The notes under the pieces were generated by a model that had not been told where the DNA came from, made no database searches, and saw only the letters and a program-made list of their open reading frames with translations. A DNA stretch of 6,484 nucleotides from Oscillospiraceae bacterium (lineage in GTDB: Bacteria > Bacillota > Clostridia > Oscillospirales > Acutalibacteraceae). The position numbers were made by a program, and so were the translations under genes. The stretch lies in NCBI GenBank assembly GCA_031262125.1, contig JAISII010000085.1, positions 1-6,484 on the forward strand, read 5' to 3'. Below are positions 1-4,265 of this stretch, in pieces; positions within the stretch are counted from its first letter, which is position 1, and every line of letters begins with the position of its first letter.

Positions 1-176
1 TGGTGAGCCGAAAGGTTTATGCCGAAGTCCCGCCGAGGGTGGAGTATTCGCTTACGGAACTTGGTGAAAGCCTAAAGCCTATACACGACGCAATGTGGAA
101 ATGGGGAGAAGAGTATAAGAGAACTTTCACAAACGATGGTTTGGATGAAGATTTCAAACACGCAGGAAAAGAGTAA
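1..176 (+). CDS. HxlR-family transcriptional regulator, C-terminal fragment
   Basis: The reading frame enters from the left edge (first full codon at 3) and gives 57 residues before TAA at 174-176. The visible part contains VPPRVEYSLTELGESLKPI followed by H-D-A-M-W-K-W-G. This is the hallmark C-terminal half of the HxlR/MarR-like winged-helix domain: the beta-wing with the P-P-R-V-E-Y-S-L-T-x-x-G signature, then the dimerisation helix. HxlR proteins are small (about 100-130 aa) DNA-binding regulators, often responding to redox or electrophile stress and often divergent from their target. About half the protein, including the recognition helix, lies outside the window, so ligand and target cannot be judged. 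The acidic-basic tail after the W-G motif (about 20 residues) is ordinary for the family. Confidence in the family is high; no specific function is claimed. Confidence 0.88.
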   Translation, partial: VSRKVYAEVPPRVEYSLTELGESLKPIHDAMWKWGEEYKRTFTNDGLDEDFKHAGKE

Positions 177-195
177 GTTTTATGATATAACGAGC

Positions 196-267
196 GGTGC
201 ATTTTCAAGAGTAACCATTAAAATGCACCAGTAATTTAACGATTACCCTGAAATTTAACGGTTACTC
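196..267. repeat. cluster of short inverted and direct repeats downstream of the HxlR gene
   Basis: Two near-identical direct copies, AATTTAACGATTAC (233-246) and AATTTAACGGTTAC (252-265), start 19 bp apart. A third, inverted copy is seen as GAGTAACCATTAAAAT (209-224), so GAGTAACC at 209-216 faces GGTTACTC at 260-267. The inverted copy also sits in the loop of a 10-bp hairpin, GGTGCATTTT (196-205) with AAAATGCACC (220-229). Sites of this spacing can be operators or recombinase arm sites. Nothing in view decides between these, and no recombinase gene is present. Confidence 0.5.
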
Positions 268-326
268 GAAAGTCGCCGAATGGCGAATGTGTCGGTGGGC
301 AAAAATCCATAAACTGAGCAGACATT

Positions 327-372
327 AAAACAGCGTCAAAGCCTTATTCCACAGGGCTTTAACGCTGTTTTT
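327..372 (+). terminator. terminator-like long hairpin with T-tract
   Basis: AAAACAGCG (327-335) pairs with CGCTGTTTT (363-371), and AAAGCC (338-343) with GGCTTT (355-360). They are separated by one 2x2 mismatch, and the loop is 11 nt. The 3' arm runs into TTTTT at 368-372. It may end the HxlR transcript. The A-rich 5' side would also supply a T-tract for the opposite strand. Confidence 0.5.
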
Positions 373-420
373 GGTGTTCGGGGATTTTATCAATACCAAG
401 GAGAAGATTTGCAAGAAAAA

Positions 421-463
421 ACCCGCCTTATTTTCATAAGGCGGGTCGTTTTGTTTTTTATTT
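421..463. terminator. strong bidirectional intrinsic terminator
   Basis: A perfect 11-bp stem, ACCCGCCTTAT (421-431) with ATAAGGCGGGT (436-446) and a 4-nt loop, is followed on the plus strand by a T-rich tail (447-463). Preceding A residues (415-421) give a T-run on the minus strand. It can therefore stop both rightward transcription from the HxlR side and leftward transcription leaving the LRR gene, which ends at 699. Confidence 0.85.
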
Positions 464-513
464 AAACCACCCCGTCAGGGCTACGCCCTGCCACCCCTCC
501 CCGGAGGGGAATT
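464..513 (+). repeat. short hairpin repeat beginning AAACCACCCCGTC
   Basis: AAACCACCCCGTC (464-476) abuts the T-tail of the terminator and is followed by two hairpins: CAGGGC/GCCCTG (476-481 with 485-490) and CCCCTCC/GGAGGGG (494-500 with 503-509). The same 13 bases follow another terminator at 5928-5940. The hairpins resemble, with different bases, the first two hairpins of the longer dispersed repeat, so this may be a diverged relative of it. Confidence 0.6.
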
Positions 514-540
514 TCTCCGCATTGCCGAGGTTTTGTCTTT

Positions 541-673
541 CGCTTTCTCCCCCTATCGGCTTCGCCGATTTTCCCCCTCCCGGAGGGGGACTTTTTTGCA
601 CACTACTATAATAGTGTTCCTCAAAGCCTCCCTCTTAGCGGGAGGTGGCAAGGCATAGCCTTGACGGAAGGAG
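541..673 (-). repeat. dispersed hairpin-rich repeat, copy A (inverted orientation)
   Basis: Read on the minus strand, this runs from CTCCTTCCGTCAAGGCTA to AGGGGGAGAAAGCG and contains four short palindromes in order: CAAGGC/GCCTTG, CCTCCC/GGGAGG, CCCCCTCC/GGAGGGGG and ATCGGC/GCCGAT. Copies B (4117-4232) and C (6009-6126) have the same order in plus orientation. Copy A carries an additional internal hairpin, CACACTA/TAGTGT-type (599-617), absent from the other two, making it about 15 bp longer. It lies between the LRR stop codon and the bidirectional terminator, so it would be transcribed as the 3' UTR of the LRR mRNA. There is no coding capacity. It looks like a non-autonomous, REP/MITE-like intergenic element. 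Confidence 0.8.
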
Positions 674-698
674 AAAAAAGGGGTAATTTTTGTTCAAT

Positions 699-2678
699 TT
701 ATGCTGCCATCGGCTTCTCAATATTCTTGTTTGCCGGCAGTTGTGCCAAATGTTTTTGCAATTCGGTGGCGTCGTTTACTGTAACTTTGCCGTCGCCGTC
801 GGCATCAGCTATAAGCTGTTTGGCTTCGTCAAAGTCGGCAAGCAGTGCCAAGTATTTTTGTATTTCTGTTACATCGCTTATTGTAACAGCACCGTCGCCG
901 TCGGCATCGCCTAAAATTGGGGCTGTTGGGTCGGGGTCAATGGGGGTTTTTTGCTCAAGCTCGGCTATGGCATAAAAGCTAAAGTGGTCGGTTTCAAATG
1001 TAATTGTAGTTTTTGCTGCGTTAAGTGTAAAGGGTATTGCTGTTTTTGTGCCGTCATCGGCAATGTGGTACAGTGCCAAATTTGCTGTGTCGTAACCCTG
1101 TGGCACGGGCATTGTAATGGTTACTTTGCCGTTTGGCTGTATTGCCGTGCTGTTTTGCAGCAGGGTAATATCATAGACGGTAAACTGTGTTGCTTCTTCC
1201 TCCAGTGCTGTGTTTACTAATGCAAAGTCGGCGGTTTCTTCGGTTACCTGTGCTACGGTCAGTTGGGCGTCGGCGGGTACTATGGTTTCGGGGGCTATAA
1301 GGGCTATGCCGCTGTTGTTGTCGGTTTTTGTTTTTAGTAAAGCATAGGGTATTCCGTACGCAATAGCAAAGCTTTGGGCATACGAACCTTCATAGCAATA
1401 AATTGTTTTCAATGTGGTTATATAAGCAAATGGACCGGCGGGCTCTAAGTTGTCCATGTACGCATCCTCTTCTTCTGCCCGTATTGCCGATACAACCGAA
1501 GATGGTATAGTAATTTCGGTTAACGATGTGAACCAAAATGCCCTTGCATTTATGATTTTTAGCGAGTTCGGGAAAGTTATATCAGTAAGGCTCGCAGCGG
1601 TTTCAAATGCCGATTTGCCAATTCCGATTACCCCGTCAGGAACAACATATGCACCCACTTTGCCCAACGGATATTGTATAAGCTCTGTTTTATTCTTATC
1701 AAACAAAACGCCGTCTTCGCTGGAATAAGACTTATTGTCGCTTACAACATTAATAGCTGTTAAGCTTGTGCAACCTTCAAATGCATCTACGCCAATGTTG
1801 GTTACACTATTTGGTATGGTTACGCTTGTTAAGCTTGTGCAACCTTTAAATGCACCTCCACTAATTCTGGTTACGCTGTTTGGTATTATTACGTTTGTTA
1901 AGCTTGTGCAACCACTAAACGACATACCTTCATAATATTGATCATAATCATAATAATAACCAATTGTGTTTACACTTGTTGGCAAAGTTACACTTGTTAA
2001 GCCTGTGCAACCTGAAAAATTATAATTAAGTCCATAGGGAATAGTATATGCACCGGGTTTAGCATAAGGGTAAAAAATAAGCTTCGATTTATCTTTGTTA
2101 AACAAAACACCGTCTTCGCTGGAATAAGACTTATTGTCGCTTACAACATTAATAGCTGTTAAGCTTGTGCAATTTTTAAATGCACTATAATAACCTGAAG
2201 TTGAAATTGATGTTACACTGTTGCCGATAGTTACGCTTGTTAAGCTTGTGCAACCTTGAAATGTTGCTTCTCCAATTGTTGTTACACTGTCTGGGATTAT
2301 AATGCTTGTTAAGCTTGTGCAACCTACAAATACTTCAGAACCAATTGCAGTTATCCCGTTGCCGATTGTTATGCTTGTTAAGTTGTTGCAATCATAAAAT
2401 GCTTGATAGGGAATCCTAACATTGCTTGGTATTGTTATGCTTGTTATTTTGGAGCTGCCTTTAAATGCATGGTTAATTGAGGTAACAGGATACCCACCCA
2501 AAGTGCTTGGTATAGTTACAACACTTGAACTGCCAATGTAGGAGTTGATGAAAGCTTCGTCGCCATTTTTACTTAATACGTACTCAAAATCACCTTCATA
2601 TACCCCAACTGGGCTTGCAACGGTGCTTGCTGCAAACGCCGTAAACGGCAACGCCGCAAAAATTGTGTAACCAAGCAC
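699..2678 (-). CDS. secreted BspA-like leucine-rich-repeat protein with C-terminal type I dockerin
   Basis: The open frame gives 659 residues from a GTG at 2678. Residues 1-17 are the hydrophobic core and A-F-A-A cleavage region of a signal peptide, but its charged start is out of frame upstream (see 2679-2713). Residues from about 35 to 430 are LRR_5/BspA repeats of about 23 residues, with the pattern F-x-G-C-T-S-L-T-S-V-T-I-P-N-S-V-T-x-I-G. Residues 455-575 form a beta-rich module ending in F-x-T-D-H-F-S-F-Y-A-I, common before the C-terminus of clostridial surface LRR proteins. After a Pro/Asp linker, residues 590-645 are a dockerin with two calcium loops, D591/D593/D595/D602 and D625/D627/D629/D636, each followed by an E-(I/L)-Q-K-(Y/H)-L helix. 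A dockerin binds a cohesin, so the protein is probably docked on a scaffoldin or cell-surface cohesin; the LRR part probably binds host, polysaccharide or other cells. No catalytic domain is visible. Its promoter, leader hairpin and terminator are listed separately. Confidence 0.88.
   Translation of the reverse strand: MLGYTIFAALPFTAFAASTVASPVGVYEGDFEYVLSKNGDEAFINSYIGSSSVVTIPSTLGGYPVTSINHAFKGSSKITSITIPSNVRIPYQAFYDCNNLTSITIGNGITAIGSEVFVGCTSLTSIIIPDSVTTIGEATFQGCTSLTSVTIGNSVTSISTSGYYSAFKNCTSLTAINVVSDNKSYSSEDGVLFNKDKSKLIFYPYAKPGAYTIPYGLNYNFSGCTGLTSVTLPTSVNTIGYYYDYDQYYEGMSFSGCTSLTNVIIPNSVTRISGGAFKGCTSLTSVTIPNSVTNIGVDAFEGCTSLTAINVVSDNKSYSSEDGVLFDKNKTELIQYPLGKVGAYVVPDGVIGIGKSAFETAASLTDITFPNSLKIINARAFWFTSLTEITIPSSVVSAIRAEEEDAYMDNLEPAGPFAYITTLKTIYCYEGSYAQSFAIAYGIPYALLKTKTDNNSGIALIAPETIVPADAQLTVAQVTEETADFALVNTALEEEATQFTVYDITLLQNSTAIQPNGKVTITMPVPQGYDTANLALYHIADDGTKTAIPFTLNAAKTTITFETDHFSFYAIAELEQKTPIDPDPTAPILGDADGDGAVTISDVTEIQKYLALLADFDEAKQLIADADGDGKVTVNDATELQKHLAQLPANKNIEKPMAA
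1701..1773 (-). repeat. intragenic direct repeat of the LRR gene, copy 1
   Basis: These 73 bases match 2100-2172 with one difference (g at 1710 against a at 2109). They encode around residues 303-326, the block C-T-S-L-T-A-I-N-V-V-S-D-N-K-S-Y-S-S-E-D-G-V-L-F. The copies are exactly 399 bp (133 codons) apart, so gain or loss by recombination would keep the frame. Confidence 0.9.
2100..2172 (-). repeat. intragenic direct repeat of the LRR gene, copy 2
   Basis: Partner of 1701-1773, encoding around residues 170-193. Both blocks break the regular 23-residue LRR rhythm with an S-D-N-K-S-Y-S-S insert followed by G-V-L-F-(N/D)-K and later G-A-Y-(T/V)-(I/V)-P. They therefore mark two larger modules built by duplication. 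Confidence 0.9.
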
Positions 2679-2713
2679 AAAGCCAAAACCATGCTTAAAA
2701 TTTTCTTCCTCAT
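2679..2713 (-). other. out-of-frame signal-peptide start of the LRR gene (probable frameshift)
   Basis: On the minus strand, ATG at 2713-2711 opens MRKKILSMVLALCLV, a classic charged-plus-hydrophobic signal-peptide start. It then runs out of frame (T-Q-F-L-R-R...). The main frame continues V-L-G-Y-T-I-F-A-A-L-P-F-T-A-F-A-A, which is the missing hydrophobic core and cleavage site. Losing one base in the T4 run at 2685-2688, or losing one of two tandem TGCTTGG units near 2673-2679, would each explain the break. Repairing them gives a protein of 671 or 673 residues. The GTG at 2678 has no visible Shine-Dalgarno sequence, whereas purine-rich AGAAGAAAGAAG lies upstream of the ATG. Confidence 0.7.
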
Positions 2714-2748
2714 TTTTTAAAATCTTCTTTCTTCTTTATAAATTCTCC

Positions 2749-2790
2749 GCACTGCTAAAAGCGGCGGTTTTTCACGGCTTTTAACAGTGC
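2749..2790 (-). promoter_or_regulatory. hairpin in the 5' leader of the LRR mRNA
   Basis: On the minus strand, GCACTGTTAAAAGC (2790-2777) pairs with GCTTTTAGCAGTGC (2762-2749): 14 pairs with one G-U, around a 14-nt loop. It lies between the predicted promoter and the ATG at 2713 and has no T-run after it, so it is not an intrinsic terminator. It could stabilise the mRNA or serve as a protein or RNA target; no known riboswitch class is recognised. Confidence 0.6.
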
Positions 2791-2805
2791 ATTTAAACAC
2801 AGTAT

Positions 2806-2835
2806 ATTGTACCCCCCCCCCATACTAAATGTCAA
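2806..2835 (-). promoter_or_regulatory. LRR gene promoter with a G10 tract in the spacer
   Basis: On the minus strand, the -35 is TTGACA (2835-2830, perfect) and the -10 is TACAAT (2811-2806, 5/6). The spacer is 18 nt: TTTAGTAT followed by ten G (2821-2812). Transcription would start near 2799, about 86 nt before the ATG at 2713. The boxes are convincing on their own. The homopolymer fills over half the spacer, so its length directly sets the -35/-10 distance. Confidence 0.8.
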
Positions 2836-2891
2836 TAGTTTTTAGAAAAAAAGTCGGGGGAATATTAGCATGGTAACCACCTTGTCCTAAA

Positions 2892-2916
2892 AGAAGCAAG
2901 AAGCGACTTGCGTCGC
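2892..2916. repeat. 25-bp repeat, inverted relative to 6128-6152
   Basis: AGAAGCAAGA followed by a variable pair and CGACTTGCGTCGC matches the reverse complement of 6128-6152 with two differences. It contains the small hairpin GCGAC-TTGC-GTCGC and lies just upstream of the ddl -35 box. It is probably a remnant of the same intergenic repeat material as the tail of copy C. Confidence 0.65.
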
Positions 2917-2926
2917 AAACCCTCTC

Positions 2927-2955
2927 TTGAACACTTTTAAAAAATGTGGTATACT
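2927..2955 (+). promoter_or_regulatory. ddl promoter
   Basis: TTGAAC (2927-2932), a 17-nt spacer and TATACT (2950-2955), with an upstream TGG giving an extended -10. Predicted start is near 2962, leaving about a 53-nt leader before the ATG at 3015. The LRR promoter lies on the other strand about 95 bp away, so the two genes are divergently transcribed from separate signals. Confidence 0.78.
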
Positions 2956-3014
2956 GTGCTTGAAAAGTCAATAAATATAATAAGATAGCGATAACAGCAA
3001 AAGGCAGGTTTTTT

Positions 3015-4058
3015 ATGAACATTATTGTTTTGGCGGGGGGCTACAGCTCCGAAAGGGATGTTTCGCTGATGTCGGGCAGCAAGGTTGTTGCGGCATTGCG
3101 GCGAAAAGGGCACAAAGTAATGCTGCTGGACCCTTATATCGGGCTGGAGCGGTGCGGCAGCTTTGATGAGCTGTACAGTGCATATGCAAAAGAAGAGTAC
3201 GACTTCGGAATACCCGCAAGCGAGCCGGATTTGGTTGCATTAAAGCAAAGCTTTGGGCGTGGCAACGCTATGCTGGGGCAGAATGTTTTAGAAGCCTGCA
3301 CACTATGCGATGTTGTGTTTGTTGCTTTGCATGGCTCGGTTGGAGAAAACGGGCAGCTGCAAGCCGCACTTGACCTTTTTGATGTTAAATACACCGGCAG
3401 CGGCTATATTGGCTGCTCGCTGTCGATGGACAAAAGCATTGCTAAAGAAATTATGGATGCCCACGGAATTACCACGCCGAAAAGCAGCGAATATTTTTTG
3501 CAAAATTTATCGCAGGAGCAATTGTTTGAGGTTTTGCAAAGCCACACCCCACCATATGTAGTTAAACCTGCAAACGGCGGCTCCAGCCTTGGGGTAACAA
3601 TTGTGCAAACAAAAAACGATATACCCACCGCCCTAAAATATGCAAAAACCTATGAGGACAAAATTATTGTAGAAGAATATATAACCGGGCGTGAATTTAC
3701 CGCCGGGGTGCTTGACGGCAAGACTCTGCCGGTTATTGAGATTATGCCCAAAAGCGGGTTTTTTGATTACACAAACAAATACCAAGACGGCTTGACCGAC
3801 GAGCTTTGCCCCGCCCCTATTGATGATGAGCTGGCGGAAAAAATTAAGCAAACTGCCCTACAGGCACACAATGCTTTGCGGCTGGGCGGGTACTCCCGTG
3901 CCGATTTTATAGTTACGCCGCAGGGGCAAATTTATTGCCTGGAGGTAAACTCGCTGCCCGGGCTTACACCTGCAAGCCTTGTGCCGAAAGAAGCCGCACA
4001 CATCGGAATTGAATATGACGATTTGTGCGAGAAAATTGTAGAGTTGGCTTTGCAATAA
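3015..4058 (+). CDS. ddl: D-alanine--D-alanine ligase
   Basis: This 347-residue cytoplasmic ATP-grasp enzyme joins two D-Ala in an ATP-dependent reaction; the dipeptide is the next step's substrate for MurF. Order of features: N-terminal GGYSSERDVSLMSG (residues 8-21, E13 contacting the first D-Ala), HGSVGENGQLQ (106-116), KPANGGSSLGV (184-194, ATP and omega-loop serine region), EEYITGREF (220-228), FFDYTNKY (249-256, with the Tyr and Lys typical of D-Ala-D-Ala rather than D-lactate ligases), YSRADF (293-298) and LEVNSLPGLTP (309-319, with D297, E310 and N312 as Mg ligands). Length is normal for the family. The ATG start is preceded by AGG six bases upstream, a modest ribosome site, and the protein's first strand begins immediately (N-I-I-V-L-A-G-G), supporting this start. 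No VanH or VanX partner is visible, so a housekeeping role is inferred. Confidence 0.97.
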   Translation: MNIIVLAGGYSSERDVSLMSGSKVVAALRRKGHKVMLLDPYIGLERCGSFDELYSAYAKEEYDFGIPASEPDLVALKQSFGRGNAMLGQNVLEACTLCDVVFVALHGSVGENGQLQAALDLFDVKYTGSGYIGCSLSMDKSIAKEIMDAHGITTPKSSEYFLQNLSQEQLFEVLQSHTPPYVVKPANGGSSLGVTIVQTKNDIPTALKYAKTYEDKIIVEEYITGREFTAGVLDGKTLPVIEIMPKSGFFDYTNKYQDGLTDELCPAPIDDELAEKIKQTALQAHNALRLGGYSRADFIVTPQGQIYCLEVNSLPGLTPASLVPKEAAHIGIEYDDLCEKIVELALQ

Positions 4059-4116
4059 ATTACATCTTATAAAAAACAACTTGATTTTTTAAATTGACAC
4101 AAGCCGCTCGATTTTT

Positions 4117-4232
4117 CTCCTTCCGTCAAGGCTAACGCCTTGCCACCTCCCTCTAAGAGGGAGGCTATAAGGTGCGAGCAAAAAAGTCTCCCTCTTAGAG
4201 GGGGATGTCGGCGAAGCCGACAGGGGGAGAGA
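4117..4232 (+). repeat. dispersed hairpin-rich repeat, copy B (between ddl and murF)
   Basis: It begins CTCCTTCCGTCAAGGCTA and ends CGACAGGGGGAGAGAAA, with the hairpins CAAGGC/GCCTTG, CCTCCCTC/GAGGGAGG, CTCCCTCT/AGAGGG-type and GTCGGC/GCCGAC in order. Compensating changes against copies A and C (GTCGGC/GCCGAC here, ATCGGC/GCCGAT there; a T-rich second strand paired with A-rich changes) suggest that pairing matters. It occupies most of the 207-bp gap between ddl and murF and has no good U-tract, so read-through into murF is plausible. An upstream TTGACA (4094-4099) has no -10 partner. Confidence 0.82.
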
Positions 4233-4251
4233 AACAAGCGGTTTTTAAATT

Positions 4252-4257
4252 GGGGAG
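4252..4257 (+). promoter_or_regulatory. murF ribosome binding site that sets the TTG start
   Basis: GGGGAG lies 8 nt before TTG at 4266. No comparable site precedes the in-frame codons further upstream, which fall inside the dispersed repeat. The protein begins its family-typical first helix (E-N-L-T-L-K-Q-I-A) directly after this TTG. Confidence 0.8.
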
Positions 4258-4265
4258 ATACAAAT

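Noticed and set aside
409..465. 18-codon frame (TTG start after AAGGAG) running through the terminator hairpin, as in a leader peptide
   Set aside because: It ends in the terminator tail, no regulated gene follows on the plus strand, and the codons are just the hairpin and U-tract.
951..1220. 89-residue plus-strand frame rich in Cys
   Set aside because: It lies wholly opposite the LRR gene, has no ribosome site and mirrors its codon pattern; Cys-rich composition is a shadow effect.
1735..2400. Regularly spaced repeats with a period near 69 bp, superficially CRISPR-like
   Set aside because: They are in frame and encode 23-residue LRR units of a single protein; there are no unique spacers.
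2825..3022. 65-residue minus-strand frame with a hydrophobic stretch between the divergent promoters
   Set aside because: It overlaps both promoters and the ddl start, has no ribosome site and resembles no known small protein.
3015..4058. Van-type resistance ligase
   Set aside because: The FFDYTNKY region and the lack of VanH or VanX neighbours fit an ordinary Ddl next to murF.
4094..4099. TTGACA before repeat copy B as a murF promoter
   Set aside because: No acceptable -10 box lies 16-18 nt downstream, where the repeat begins; a promoter split by the insertion is possible but cannot be shown.
4117..4232. Repeat copy B as an intrinsic terminator of ddl
   Set aside because: Its GC-rich stems are not followed by a U-tract on the plus strand.
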